Notes: generated by a model not told the origin, from the sequence alone. Counted from the first letter of the stretch, positions 17,690 to 27,546 are shown. The stretch: 64,000 bases of DNA from JABSSA01 sp039984715 (GCA_039984715.1 JBDWUA010000010.1:1-64000); one strand, 5' to 3'. Numbers and translations: made by a program.

Positions 17690-19795
17690 ATGATGCCCGA
17701 CCCCAAACAGAGCCAACGCCTTGAAAACAAGTGGGATGAAGGCAAGGCGTCAGGCATGAGCGAACCCGAGAAGTTGCTCTATCGGTCAAACCTGTTGGGG
17801 TCAGACAAGCGAATCACAAACTTTGGTGGCGGAAACACCTCAGCGAAAGTGATGCAAGATGATCCGCTGACTGGCGACACTGTCGAAGTCCTATGGGTGA
17901 AGGGATCCGGCGGGGATGTGGGTTCGATCAAGATGGATGGGTTTTCGACCCTTTACATGGACAAGTTGAACGCCCTGCGCGGCAAATATCGCGGTGTCGA
18001 ATTCGAAGATGAAATGGTTGGATATCTTCCCCATTGCACGTTCAACTTAAATCCGCGCGCGGCCTCGATTGACACGCCGCTGCATGCGTATGTTCCGCGC
18101 AAGCACGTGGACCATATGCACCCAGACGCGATCATTGCCATCGCCGCGGCCAAAGACAGCAAAGCCCTGACCCAACAAGTGTTCGGCGACAGCATCGGTT
18201 GGTTGCCGTGGAAAAAGCCGGGATACGAATTGGGGCTGTGGTTGTCGGATTTCTGCGACAAAAACCCGGACGCCAAAGGTGTCATTCTGGAAAGCCATGG
18301 GTTGTTCACATGGGCCGATGATGCGCGTGAGTGTTATGATCTGACATTAGATGTCATTCAGACCGCAATGGATTGGTTTGCAGATCAAACCGCTGGCAAA
18401 GCTGCGTTTGGTGGCCCTGTTTGCGAAAGCCTTCCGGCGGATCAACGGCGCGCAGTGGCCGCGAGGTTGATGCCCGCGATACGTGGTATGATTTCAGGAC
18501 AACAGCATATGGTGGGCAATTTCACCGATGCAGAAACCGTTCTGGACTTTGTGAATGCCAAAGACATGAACCGGCTTGCCGCGTTGGGGACGTCGTGCCC
18601 GGATCATTTTCTGCGCACCAAAATCTGTCCCTTGGTTGTCGATTTCGATCCCGGTCAGCCAGATATCGAGGCAACCGTTGCAGGCTTGGATGCCGCCATT
18701 GTTGAATATCGCAAGCTGTACAGCGCGTATTACGAGCGGTGCAAGCGGGACGACAGCCCGGCCATTCGCGATTCCAACGCTGTTGTGTATCTGATTCCGG
18801 GCGTAGGAATGATCACCTTTGCAAAAGACAAAGCGACGGCACGGATTTCCGGCGAATTCTATATCAACGCAATCAACGTCATGCGTGGCGCGGATGCAGT
18901 GTCTGAATACCAAGGTCTGTCTGAACAAGAAGCGTTCGACATTGAATATTGGCTGCTTGAGGAAGCAAAGCTGCAACGCATGCCCAAACCCAAATCCATG
19001 GCAGGGCGTGTCGCGCTGGTCACGGGGGGCGCTGGTGGCATCGGGTCGGCCACCGCAGAGCGTTATTTGAAGGAAGGTGCGTGTGTGATGCTCGCCGACA
19101 TTGATGCAGACGCATTGGTCGATGTCACCGCCACGCTTGCGCAACGATATTCGGCTGATGTGGTGCGCAGCGTTATCATGAACGTCACCGACGAAAACGC
19201 GGTGGCAACGGCCTTTGCCGATACATCTGTCGAATTTGGCGGTGTTGATATCTTGGTTTCGAATGCGGGCATCGCCAGTTCAGCCCCGATAACGGAAACC
19301 AGCTTGGCGCTTTGGGACAAGAACATGTCGATCCTGTCCACGGGGTATTTCCTTGTCAGCCGCGAAGCCTTCAAAGTCATGCTGGCCCAGAAAATGGGCG
19401 GGGCGGTTGTCTTTGTCGCCTCTAAAAACGGTTTGGCGGCGTCGCCGAACGCATCCGCCTATTGCACGGCCAAGGCGTCGGAAATTCATTTGGCCCGCTG
19501 TTTGGCATTGGAAGGCGCGCCCGAAGGCATTCGCGTCAATGTGGTCAACCCGGACGCCGTTTTGAAAGGCTCAAAAATTTGGTCAGGGGATTGGCTGAAA
19601 GAACGCGCATCGACCTATGGCAAAGACAAAGAAGGCCTAGAAGAACATTACCGCGAGCGGTCTTTGCTCAAGCGGTCCGTCCTGCCCGAAGATATCGCAG
19701 AAGCGGCGTATTTTCTGGCCTCTGACCAGTCGGCCAAATCGACGGGCAACATCATCAATGTGGACGCGGGTAACGTCCAATCCTTCACCCGATAA
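17690..19795 (+). CDS. rhaD: Bifunctional rhamnulose-phosphate aldolase/dehydrogenase RhaD
   Basis: A fusion of about 701 residues. The N-terminal half is a class II aldolase domain (FGGGNTSAKV near residue 45, a zinc-site region with HVDHMHPDAII, and a second histidine in ESHGLFTW). The C-terminal half (about 430-700) is a short-chain dehydrogenase with ALVTGGAGGIGSAT and the YCTAK catalytic motif. The aldolase splits rhamnulose-1-phosphate; the dehydrogenase then oxidises lactaldehyde. Start choice: GGAG at 17683-17686 favours one of the two adjacent ATGs at 17690 and 17693. It is coexpressed with rhaI, 12 bases downstream. Confidence 0.92.
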   Translation: MMPDPKQSQRLENKWDEGKASGMSEPEKLLYRSNLLGSDKRITNFGGGNTSAKVMQDDPLTGDTVEVLWVKGSGGDVGSIKMDGFSTLYMDKLNALRGKYRGVEFEDEMVGYLPHCTFNLNPRAASIDTPLHAYVPRKHVDHMHPDAIIAIAAAKDSKALTQQVFGDSIGWLPWKKPGYELGLWLSDFCDKNPDAKGVILESHGLFTWADDARECYDLTLDVIQTAMDWFADQTAGKAAFGGPVCESLPADQRRAVAARLMPAIRGMISGQQHMVGNFTDAETVLDFVNAKDMNRLAALGTSCPDHFLRTKICPLVVDFDPGQPDIEATVAGLDAAIVEYRKLYSAYYERCKRDDSPAIRDSNAVVYLIPGVGMITFAKDKATARISGEFYINAINVMRGADAVSEYQGLSEQEAFDIEYWLLEEAKLQRMPKPKSMAGRVALVTGGAGGIGSATAERYLKEGACVMLADIDADALVDVTATLAQRYSADVVRSVIMNVTDENAVATAFADTSVEFGGVDILVSNAGIASSAPITETSLALWDKNMSILSTGYFLVSREAFKVMLAQKMGGAVVFVASKNGLAASPNASAYCTAKASEIHLARCLALEGAPEGIRVNVVNPDAVLKGSKIWSGDWLKERASTYGKDKEGLEEHYRERSLLKRSVLPEDIAEAAYFLASDQSAKSTGNIINVDAGNVQSFTR

Positions 19796-19807
19796 GAGGG
19801 ACAGATC

Positions 19808-21082
19808 ATGATCAAATCTGACGTCATCGAACAAGAAAACCAAGCAGCTGCCGCCAATCTGGATGCTGATTATGCGGCATTGGGCGAACATCTGGATCGT
19901 CGCGGGATCGATATCGAAGTCATCAAGTCCAAAGTCGCGCGCTATGGCGTTGCCATTCCAAGCTGGGGTGTGGGGACAGGTGGTACACGGTTTGCGCGCT
20001 TTCCCGGACCGGGTGAACCACGCGACATCTTTGACAAGCTGGACGATTGCGGTGTCATTCAACAATTGACCCACGCGACCCCATCCGTGTCGCTGCACAT
20101 CCCGTGGGATATGGCCCCGGCCGCTGATTTGAATGCCAAGGCACAGGCGGTTGGACTGACGTTTGATGCGATGAATTCGAACACCTTTCAGGATCAACCC
20201 GGACAGGAACACAGCTATAAATTCGGGTCCTTGTCCAACACCAATGCCGCCACACGTCAGCAAGCCGTCGAGCACAATATCGAATGTATCGAGCTGGGCA
20301 AACAAATCGGATCAAAAGCTTTGACGATCTGGGTGGGCGATGGATCGAACTTTCCGGGGCAGGCCAATTTCACCCAACAATTCGAACGGTATCTGGACGC
20401 AACCAAAAAGGTATACGCTGTCCTGCCCGACGATTGGACCTTGTTGACCGAACACAAGATTTATGAACCGGCGTTCTATTCCACTGTGGTTCAAGACTGG
20501 GGCACCAATCTGTTGATTGCGCAGCAACTGGGCGACAAAGCCAAATGCTTGGTCGATCTTGGGCATCATGCCCCAAATGTGAATATCGAAATGATCGTCG
20601 CGCGCCTGACTCAGTTCGGTAAATTGGGCGGGTTTCATTTCAATGACAGCAAATACGGGGATGACGATCTGGATACCGGCAGCATTGATCCCTACCGGCT
20701 GTTTTTGGTGTTCAACGAACTTGTCGAAGCGGAAAAAGACCCTGATTTCAATCCGATGCATATGCTGGACCAAAGTCACAATGTGACGGACCCAATTGAA
20801 AGTTTGATGGTATCAGCCATGGAAGTTCAACGGGCGTACGCACAGGCATTGTTGGTCGATCGAGAAGCGTTGAGCGGATACCAAAGCGATAATGATGCGT
20901 TGATGGCGACCACGGCATTGAAAGATGGCTTTCGCACGGATGTTGAACCCATTCTGGCGATGGCGCGGCAACAAGCGGGTGGCGCAATCGATCCGGTCGC
21001 CACCTACCGTGCATCCAAGTACCGTGCAGAGGTTGCAGCCAAGCGCCCTGTTGTAAGCGGCGCAGGTGGCGGCATCGTCTGA
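19808..21082 (+). CDS. rhaI: L-rhamnose isomerase RhaI
   Basis: A 424-residue sugar isomerase of the AP-endonuclease-like (xylose-isomerase-like TIM barrel) fold, of the type named L-rhamnose catabolism isomerase. Visible motifs are IPSWGVGTGGTRFARFPGPGEPR, LTEHKIYEP with a metal-binding glutamate, DLGHHAPNVNIE and GGFHFNDSKYGDDDLD, which supply metal ligands. It converts L-rhamnose to L-rhamnulose. It follows rhaD on the same transcript with an AGAGGGACAG ribosome binding site and completes the pathway. Confidence 0.92.
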   Translation: MIKSDVIEQENQAAAANLDADYAALGEHLDRRGIDIEVIKSKVARYGVAIPSWGVGTGGTRFARFPGPGEPRDIFDKLDDCGVIQQLTHATPSVSLHIPWDMAPAADLNAKAQAVGLTFDAMNSNTFQDQPGQEHSYKFGSLSNTNAATRQQAVEHNIECIELGKQIGSKALTIWVGDGSNFPGQANFTQQFERYLDATKKVYAVLPDDWTLLTEHKIYEPAFYSTVVQDWGTNLLIAQQLGDKAKCLVDLGHHAPNVNIEMIVARLTQFGKLGGFHFNDSKYGDDDLDTGSIDPYRLFLVFNELVEAEKDPDFNPMHMLDQSHNVTDPIESLMVSAMEVQRAYAQALLVDREALSGYQSDNDALMATTALKDGFRTDVEPILAMARQQAGGAIDPVATYRASKYRAEVAAKRPVVSGAGGGIV

Positions 21083-21175
21083 ATGGAACCAACGCCGGAT
21101 TGAACGATCATCACGCATCACCGGCGGTGGTTTTGACAGTTTCCATGTGCTAGAAATGCGCTTGTACTTGGAACA

Positions 21176-22153
21176 ATGGCAGACACAGCGTTGCTCAAAC
21201 TTCTGTTCAAAGCGGCCTCGCAATCCCATCTGGATTTGGAATTCCCGATTTCGTCTGCTTTGGCAGTGCGCTTGGTCGAACGTCCCGGTGATTGGATGTC
21301 GCGCGACGCATTGGCGACGCTGAAAGCGCAGCTTCGGTCCATCGCTGACACAACGTTGGATGGGCAGAATTTGGATTACGGCGTTTTGGGCGACGATCCA
21401 AAGGCATTGCGCAATTCAATTGTGACCATGGTTGTTAGGCGCACAGACCGTGTCCCGATTGCCTTTAACGCCTTGGCTTTGATCCCTGTCGATTTGGGCC
21501 ATCGCGTCGAAGACGTTTTGCATCTTGGTCTGGTGATGGTGGACCCAAATGCAAGGCAACAAGGGTTAAGCTGGGTGTTGTACGGTCTGACCTGCCTGTT
21601 GGCCTTTGTGCGGCGTGGCTGCCACCCGGTGTGGGTGTCTAACGTGACCCAAGTGCCCGCAGTTATTGGTTTGGTCGCTAACGGGTTAAGCACGCCTTTT
21701 CCAGCCCCGCAAATGGGTAAAGATGCGCGGCGCAGTTTGCTGCATCTGCTGCTTGCACGGCGCATCATGGCCCACCATCGGCATGTGTTTGGCGTGGGCG
21801 CGGATGCGGAATTTGACGAAGACAGTTTCGTTATTTCAAACGCCTATACAGGTGGGTCTGATCATCTGAAAAAAACTTTTGAGGCCACGGCCAAGCACCG
21901 CGATGACGTGTTTAACACCTATTGTGCAGACACGCTGAATTACGCCCGCGGCGACGATATCCTGCAACTGGGACAAATTGATTTCACAAGCGCCTTTGGG
22001 TTCATGACCAAGGATGTTCCGCCAAAATCCAGTCTACAATTGATGGCCGCGCTTGCCACGCTTGGGTTGCAACAAATGGTCATCCCGTTGATCCAATGGG
22101 CCGACACAACGCGCGATTACGGAATACTCAAGGCGCGGACGGATCGTTCATGA
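21176..22153 (+). CDS. Unknown protein with a GNAT-like middle segment
   Basis: A 325-residue soluble protein that I cannot assign. A stretch near residues 118-150 (LHLGLVMVDPNARQQGLSWVLYGL) resembles motif A of GNAT acetyltransferases, with a hydrophobic strand, V/DP, then an R-x-x-G-x-type loop. The rest (for example SNVTQVPAVIGLVANG and a C-terminal hydrophobic helix LAALTLGLQQM-like region) is unfamiliar. No clear ribosome binding site precedes the ATG. Its stop overlaps the start of the next gene (ATGA), so the two probably work together. Confidence 0.55.
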   Translation: MADTALLKLLFKAASQSHLDLEFPISSALAVRLVERPGDWMSRDALATLKAQLRSIADTTLDGQNLDYGVLGDDPKALRNSIVTMVVRRTDRVPIAFNALALIPVDLGHRVEDVLHLGLVMVDPNARQQGLSWVLYGLTCLLAFVRRGCHPVWVSNVTQVPAVIGLVANGLSTPFPAPQMGKDARRSLLHLLLARRIMAHHRHVFGVGADAEFDEDSFVISNAYTGGSDHLKKTFEATAKHRDDVFNTYCADTLNYARGDDILQLGQIDFTSAFGFMTKDVPPKSSLQLMAALATLGLQQMVIPLIQWADTTRDYGILKARTDRS

Positions 22154-23340
22154 TGGATATGTCCGCCTTTTTTGCAGATGCATGGGTGTCGCTTTGCGCT
22201 GCGATGGGGGCATTGATCGTTCTGACCCGTTTGGACGATCTGATGCCGGTCCCTGCCATTGCGCGGCGGTTTCGCATCTGCCTTTGGTTGATCGTTTGCC
22301 TGATGCTTGCGCGGATCGGTCATTGGGGCGGGGCCGGATATCTGTTCACGACCGCCACATACCTGACCAGCGCGTTCATCCCTTTATGTGGCCTTTTGAT
22401 TGCCGAAGGGTTGATGCGCGTTCACGCCCCGCTACACCTCAAGGCGTTGTGTGCCGGGGGTGGATTGGTTTTTGCAGTCTCCGCCTTCTTCCAATTCGAG
22501 GCGACGTTATTCTGGCAATTGGCTGGATTGCTGTGTTTTCAGATCTGCGCGCTTTTGTTGATTGCTGTCTATGTGCTGCGTCGCGACACTGAAAACCTTA
22601 GCGCGTCGGACAATCAAGCGATTGGCCGCATCGTTTTGTCACTTGCTGTGATCCTTCCCTTTCTTGCCTCCGATTATATGCGCACATCGATGATCGATAT
22701 TCCCATTCGGTTGGGCGGGATTTCGGTTCTGGCGCTGTGCTGGCTGTCCATCAACTTGAACAGGGTCGGCTTGCGCAAACGAGACATCGCAAGCGGGTTT
22801 GTGACGATTGCTGCCGTGGCAATATTGTTGACGTTTGTGATTGGCCTGCTGATCCCGTTTTCGATGCGGACGGGGGTTCAGGTGGGCGGCGTCATCCTTG
22901 CGGCCATCATGGTCCTGGCCATTCGCCAAGCCGCCGTCGCCCTGTTGATCGAAGACCGCAACGGGTTGGTTCTTCAAGCGCTTGCAACGGCAAAAGGACA
23001 CGGGCCCCAAGACGCATTGACCCTTATTCGACGCGCGACCGACACAAGCAGTGTTGTGGTATTGGGCGACAGCAGCTTGCAGGATTTTGAGACCAGCGAC
23101 TTACAGCAATTGTTTCGTCAAAACCCTGTGCGCAGCGCTGATGCAGCGGCACACAGCGAACAACTTGATTGGTTGTTCAAACGTTTTGACGCCACGCATG
23201 CAATAAGCCTGTCCGCTGATCCGCTTCGCATCGCGATCTTGAAATTGTCGGCCACGTCCATTTTGTCCCACGAAGCTTTGCGTGCCTTGCAAAAAACGGC
23301 GTCCGCCATTGCAAATGCCACGCCTGACGGAACGGATTGA
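22150..23340 (+). CDS. Polytopic membrane protein with cytoplasmic C-terminal domain
   Basis: This 396-residue protein has about eight predicted membrane segments in the first 285 residues and a soluble C-terminal region of about 110 residues. The topology recalls sensor proteins with an integral-membrane input domain, but no kinase, GGDEF or HTH signature is visible. ATG 22150 overlaps the stop of the GNAT-like gene, which rejects the longer frame from 22096. A TetR regulator follows 51 bases later, so the trio 21176-23982 may form one unit. Function unknown. Confidence 0.6.
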   Translation: MMDMSAFFADAWVSLCAAMGALIVLTRLDDLMPVPAIARRFRICLWLIVCLMLARIGHWGGAGYLFTTATYLTSAFIPLCGLLIAEGLMRVHAPLHLKALCAGGGLVFAVSAFFQFEATLFWQLAGLLCFQICALLLIAVYVLRRDTENLSASDNQAIGRIVLSLAVILPFLASDYMRTSMIDIPIRLGGISVLALCWLSINLNRVGLRKRDIASGFVTIAAVAILLTFVIGLLIPFSMRTGVQVGGVILAAIMVLAIRQAAVALLIEDRNGLVLQALATAKGHGPQDALTLIRRATDTSSVVVLGDSSLQDFETSDLQQLFRQNPVRSADAAAHSEQLDWLFKRFDATHAISLSADPLRIAILKLSATSILSHEALRALQKTASAIANATPDGTD

Positions 23341-23391
23341 ATTCGTCGCATTTACGCGATATGAACGACGTTCACAACTTGGGTGATCAAA

Positions 23392-23982
23392 ATGGCAGGA
23401 ACCAAAAGAGACGCTTTGAGACGCACACTGGTTGATGTTGCGGAAACGCATATTCGTGTCCGGGGGCTTGCAGCGTTGCGTGCGCGGGATGTGACCAAAG
23501 ACGCCGGGTGTGCTTTGGGCAGTCTGTATAACGCGTTTGAGGATTTGGACCTTTTGATCTTGGCGGTGAATTCGCGGACGTTAAAGCGGCTGGACAGTGC
23601 ATTGGCCACAGCGTTGTCCAACGCCCCTGCCCCCGCAGAAGCGATGCAAAATCTTGCGCGGGCTTATCTGTCCTTTGCCGTGGACAACCGTCAACTTTGG
23701 GCGGCGCTGTTTGATCACCGGATGCCTGCGGACCAAACCATTCCCGATTGGCACCTTAAGGAACACGAGACCCTGTTTTCACGGCTTATGGTGCCGATTG
23801 GTCAACTGGCCCCCGCGTTGGACGAACAAACCTGCGCCTTGCGAGCACGCACGATTTTTTCCGCTGTCCACGGCATTGTGAAATTATCGCTAGAGGATCG
23901 ATTTGTGGCACTGCATCCTGACGCCTTGGACAGCGAGTTGACGCAGATGGTGGATGCCATCACGACACAATTGCGAAATTGA
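23392..23982 (+). CDS. TetR/AcrR family regulator
   Basis: A 196-residue regulator. The N-terminal DNA-binding domain is seen in LRARDVTKDAGCALGSLYNAFEDLDLLILAV (about 32-62), a typical TetR helix-turn-helix with the Y-x-F-x-x-x-x-x-L end. The C-terminal region has WAALFDHRMP and a FSAVHGIVKL helix, resembling TetR C-terminal domains with a W-H-G motif. ATG 23392 was chosen over GTG 23383. It converges on the oxidoreductase gene with three bases between stops. Its target is unknown; the membrane protein upstream is the first candidate. Confidence 0.8.
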   Translation: MAGTKRDALRRTLVDVAETHIRVRGLAALRARDVTKDAGCALGSLYNAFEDLDLLILAVNSRTLKRLDSALATALSNAPAPAEAMQNLARAYLSFAVDNRQLWAALFDHRMPADQTIPDWHLKEHETLFSRLMVPIGQLAPALDEQTCALRARTIFSAVHGIVKLSLEDRFVALHPDALDSELTQMVDAITTQLRN

Positions 23983-23985
23983 CGC

Positions 23986-24978
23986 TTACTCACGCGCCTT
24001 GGCAAACACCGCATCAATCATCTCTTGCGTTTTGCGCGCGTCTTCCAATGTCCATGGATAAGGGTTTCCGTCCCTGATGTGATGCCCAAACGCTTCGACC
24101 TGAAGGACATAGTGGTTCACACCGGGAAACCGTTCGACAAGGGTTGTTGGCATCGCATCGCCACTTGGAACATTCGTTTGAATTTCAAGTTCGGCCTGCG
24201 AAAACACATTGGCGTTAAACGGGGCCGTCAGACGCATGACGCCCTTTGATCCAACAAACGTCATTGTCTGATACGGATGAATGCGCATGGAGTTAACCCA
24301 ATGCGCCGAAAAGCTGGGGAACCGGGCCGACACCCGCGATATGACATCCACATCGTTTTCAAATTCAACATCGGCATGTGTGATTTCGCTCGGTTCTTCA
24401 CCGGTCAACCAACGCGTTGATCCATAGGTGTAAACGCCAATATCAGGGATCGCTCCACCGCCTGTTTCTGGCCGGTTGCGAACGTTTTCTGTGTCACTTG
24501 CGTTATCGTATCCGAACACCCCATCCACATGTATCAACGTGCCGATTGCGCCTTGTTCATATAACGCCTTTGCGCGCTTCCATTGCGGGTGATTCACGAT
24601 CATATACGCTTCGGTCGCAAAGCACCCCGATTGGTCGCGCGCCTTGATCAGACCGTCGATTTCATGCGCCTGCATTGCGATGGGTTTTTCACACAGCACA
24701 TGTTTGCCAGCGGCCAAGGCCTTTTTCGTCCATTCGACATGCAAATGATTGGGTAAGGGAATATAGATCGCTTCGATCGACGCATCAGCCAAAAGGGCGT
24801 CATACGTGTCAAACACCTGTAGACCGGGTGCGAATGCTTGAAAGGGCTTCGCCTTTTGCGCGCTCGATGTTGCCAAAGCCGCAAACTCGGCACCTTCAGC
24901 CGCATGAATGGCCCGTGCCATTTGTTCGAGGGCAAAATTCGCGGCGCCTAGAACGCCCCAACGTACCGGATTAGTCAT
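23986..24978 (-). CDS. Gfo/Idh/MocA family oxidoreductase
   Basis: A 330-residue NAD(P)-dependent oxidoreductase. The N-terminal Rossmann fold begins WGVLGAANFA, and the family motif EKP is present in VLCEKPIAMQ near residue 97, with YIPLPNHLHVEW just before it. The C-terminal substrate domain has GGGAIPDIGVYTYG, containing the D-x-G-x-Y/H substrate motif. Members oxidise or reduce sugars and inositols. Nearness to the rhamnose locus hints at a sugar substrate, but no operon link is visible. Confidence 0.85.
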   Translation of the reverse strand: MTNPVRWGVLGAANFALEQMARAIHAAEGAEFAALATSSAQKAKPFQAFAPGLQVFDTYDALLADASIEAIYIPLPNHLHVEWTKKALAAGKHVLCEKPIAMQAHEIDGLIKARDQSGCFATEAYMIVNHPQWKRAKALYEQGAIGTLIHVDGVFGYDNASDTENVRNRPETGGGAIPDIGVYTYGSTRWLTGEEPSEITHADVEFENDVDVISRVSARFPSFSAHWVNSMRIHPYQTMTFVGSKGVMRLTAPFNANVFSQAELEIQTNVPSGDAMPTTLVERFPGVNHYVLQVEAFGHHIRDGNPYPWTLEDARKTQEMIDAVFAKARE

Positions 24979-25037
24979 GATGTAAACTCCCTTGCTTGCG
25001 CGCAGGCTAACGCATGTATCCCCAAGAGCAAGAGTGA

Positions 25038-27077
25038 CTATTCAACGTCGCGCGCGAGTCTGAACCCAATATTCGTTTGGCGGCGACTGACGGGGACCGG
25101 TTGGCGCGTTTCAGGGGTCGTATTTTTGATCGGATCGTCAAAAGAGCCCCCTTTCAACGTCCCATTTTTGCAGCCATCTGTGCGCAACGGCAACGACAAG
25201 TTTGACCGCCAGCAATCCCCGACCCATTCCCATAGGTTTCCGGCCAAATCGTGTACACCGTTCGCATCAGGGGGAAATGATCCAACCGGGGCCACGTCGC
25301 TGTGGCGATCATTACATGCCGTGTTGCGCCATGAAAATGGGGATGATGCATCGCCAAAATTCCCTATGGCGCATACCATATCTGCGTCAGAAAGGGATTG
25401 CGTGTTTGATCCTGCGTCTTTGAGGCGATGTACCAAATTGTCCTCAAGCAGCAGTTCAATTTCCGCTTCGCTTGGCAAACGGTATTTTGGCCCCTGAACA
25501 TCTTCGTTTATCCAATCAATATATCCTTGCGCGTCCTGACGGCTGACACAGGACAGCGGATATTCATCGGGAAACCCGCTTTCTTCATTGAACGCCATCA
25601 TGGATTTTCGCAGTTTGTCACCGTCTTCCCACGCAAAACATGTCGGGCCGTCCGAGGTTTTGGCATCGACAAAGGCCACCCCGGTTTCTTCTGCATAGGT
25701 TTTGAATTGGCCAATCGTGACTTCGGTCGTCGAGATAAAGAACGGCGTGACGTCCACTGTGATGGATGGAATAGGATCATCAACGTGGCGCGGCCCATAG
25801 GCCATGCGTCCCCCTTCAACCCGCACCAGTTCAGGACATGTTGCACAAGGTGAAATGCGATTGTTTTGGGCGACGTCGTCATTTGCCGGGGGCTGGTCTT
25901 CTTTTGGTCCATCTGCACCGGGATCTTTCCGACCATCTCCACCTTGCGGCTGCACCAAGGCCGCCAACGCAAAGGGAATGGCATTCAGTGTGGCATCATC
26001 GATCAGGCCCGTTTCGGGCAATGCCTGATCGCGTTGAAACGCAATGAGCGCAGCACGTGATTTGAAGGACAGAGTCCCTGTTATGGGCCCCGGATCATAT
26101 CCCAGATCACTCAGCGCTTGCTGTACTTCTGCGATGGGTTCCGGCGTCGGGATTGGCCCGTCGCCCGGATTGATTGGAAAGGCGGCGGGGATAGGGAAAA
26201 AGAAGGCCCCGTCTGACCCAGACATGTCCCGGATTTGCGGCGTAATGGCACTTTGCCAACCAAATCGAGTGCGCAAACGCGTCACTTCCTGACCTAGATA
26301 CCCTTTCAATTCACCGACAGACACCAGTCCATCCTTGCCCAGTGCATTTTCTGCGTCCGCCGCCCCGCGCAACCCTTTGAGAAGGGCGTGCGTAAAGACT
26401 GATCCGCCGAGCTGATCCACTGCAATTGTTTGTTCATCCCCGCGACCGGCGGTGATCACATGCCGAGATGGACCTGACAATTGCGCACGTGTGATGTCCG
26501 CCAAATCCGATTGCGGCGCGGCCCCCACCAAGCCGGAAAAACAACTGTCCATCAGATACAGCACCTGATGTGCATCGATATAGCTGTCCCAATCCCCGAT
26601 ATCGTCCATCGACACCATTGAGGAAAACCGCCCCTTACGGCTTTCTTTAAGCGGCAAAAACCCACGCGATCCGGGACCATCACCCAAGGTTTCGCCGTGA
26701 CCGGACCAGTAAAACAGAAACCGATCATTTTCACCGACCAGCTCGCGGAAATCATCGACCATCAGTTCTTCGAGGCGTTCTTTGGACACCATGTCGTCCG
26801 TTAGAATGTGAACGTGATCAAAGCCCGCTTCGTCATATAGATAGTCCCGCACGCGAATTGGGTCTTGCGATGTTGGCAAGTCATTGAATTCGTTGAACTC
26901 ACTGATCCCAATGACCAAAGCATAGCTTTTCTTGAGATCCAGAAAACCCGCGCGCGCCAACAGCCGCTCTGTCGCGGTTGTCGTGTCCGGACGAATTTTC
27001 GCTTCGTCCAAACCCAACGCAAATGCGCCGGAACCCAATAAGCTAAATGCCAGACACCATCGCCACATGCGTTGCAT
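25038..27077 (-). CDS. Secreted caspase-like protease with peptidoglycan-binding and SUMF1 domains
   Basis: A 679-residue multidomain protein. A signal peptide (about 1-21) is followed by a caspase fold (about 50-290) with both catalytic residues: H127 in YWSGHGE and C179 in LMDSCFSG. Next comes a peptidoglycan-binding-like repeat (about 313-367: VQQALSDLGYDPGPITG and a matching AFQRD), then a linker rich in P, D and G. The C-terminus (about 415-679) is a formylglycine-generating-enzyme/SUMF1-like domain (LAGNLWEWVGDCW, GGSFDDP, NIGFRLARD). The envelope is the likely site of action. It starts one base inside the stop of the small membrane protein gene, so they are coupled. Confidence 0.85.
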   Translation of the reverse strand: MQRMWRWCLAFSLLGSGAFALGLDEAKIRPDTTTATERLLARAGFLDLKKSYALVIGISEFNEFNDLPTSQDPIRVRDYLYDEAGFDHVHILTDDMVSKERLEELMVDDFRELVGENDRFLFYWSGHGETLGDGPGSRGFLPLKESRKGRFSSMVSMDDIGDWDSYIDAHQVLYLMDSCFSGLVGAAPQSDLADITRAQLSGPSRHVITAGRGDEQTIAVDQLGGSVFTHALLKGLRGAADAENALGKDGLVSVGELKGYLGQEVTRLRTRFGWQSAITPQIRDMSGSDGAFFFPIPAAFPINPGDGPIPTPEPIAEVQQALSDLGYDPGPITGTLSFKSRAALIAFQRDQALPETGLIDDATLNAIPFALAALVQPQGGDGRKDPGADGPKEDQPPANDDVAQNNRISPCATCPELVRVEGGRMAYGPRHVDDPIPSITVDVTPFFISTTEVTIGQFKTYAEETGVAFVDAKTSDGPTCFAWEDGDKLRKSMMAFNEESGFPDEYPLSCVSRQDAQGYIDWINEDVQGPKYRLPSEAEIELLLEDNLVHRLKDAGSNTQSLSDADMVCAIGNFGDASSPFSWRNTACNDRHSDVAPVGSFPPDANGVHDLAGNLWEWVGDCWRSNLSLPLRTDGCKNGTLKGGSFDDPIKNTTPETRQPVPVSRRQTNIGFRLARDVE

Positions 27078-27361
27078 TAACCCGCCTCAAGCGCGCGGCG
27101 TTTTTGTTCCAGTTCAAGTTCTTTTTCGGCCAGTTCCAATTTCACCTTTCGGTAATCATTGTACTTTCCAAGAATTCCGAACACGGACCCGCCGATCGTC
27201 GTAATCGCCCCTGCAAGGGTCGCGACCAAAGTTACGGTGGCATCATCGCCACTTTGAGCAAGCACACCATCCGGCACCGTTGGGATAGATAGCCAATACC
27301 AACCAAGACCAAGCCCGATGGCAGCTAGAATAATGATGACCGCCCAGTTTTTAAAAATCAT
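27077..27361 (-). CDS. Small two-helix membrane protein with C-terminal coiled coil
   Basis: A 94-residue protein with two hydrophobic segments (about 5-25 and 42-62) and a charged C-terminal helix of heptad character (KLELAEKELELEQKRRALEAG region, about 72-94). No enzyme motif is present. Its stop TAA shares its last base with the ATG of the caspase-SUMF1 gene, so both are made from one message. A role as membrane anchor or partner of the protease is inferred from this coupling. Confidence 0.65.
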   Translation of the reverse strand: MIFKNWAVIIILAAIGLGLGWYWLSIPTVPDGVLAQSGDDATVTLVATLAGAITTIGGSVFGILGKYNDYRKVKLELAEKELELEQKRRALEAG

Positions 27362-27485
27362 AACCGCGACTCCTGTTGCTTTGAAAAATCATTAAGACAA
27401 TGACAACAGCATAACCCAAGCTTGAAAATTCTCAAAATCCGGGAATTCCCTACCCTGAATTTAGCGCTTTCTGAGCCGCAGAAAC

Positions 27486-27513
27486 GAAAAAGACCCGACA
27501 TATTGCCGGGCCT
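27486..27513 (-). terminator. Rho-independent terminator after rpoH
   Basis: Read leftward, a ten-base-pair stem with two G-U pairs (arms 27491-27500 and 27504-27513) encloses a TAT loop and is followed by five U residues. It lies 34 bases after the rpoH stop and should end that transcript before the small membrane protein gene. Confidence 0.8.
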
Positions 27514-27546
27514 TCACAGTTGATCATATGGGTGCGGTCGAGACGT

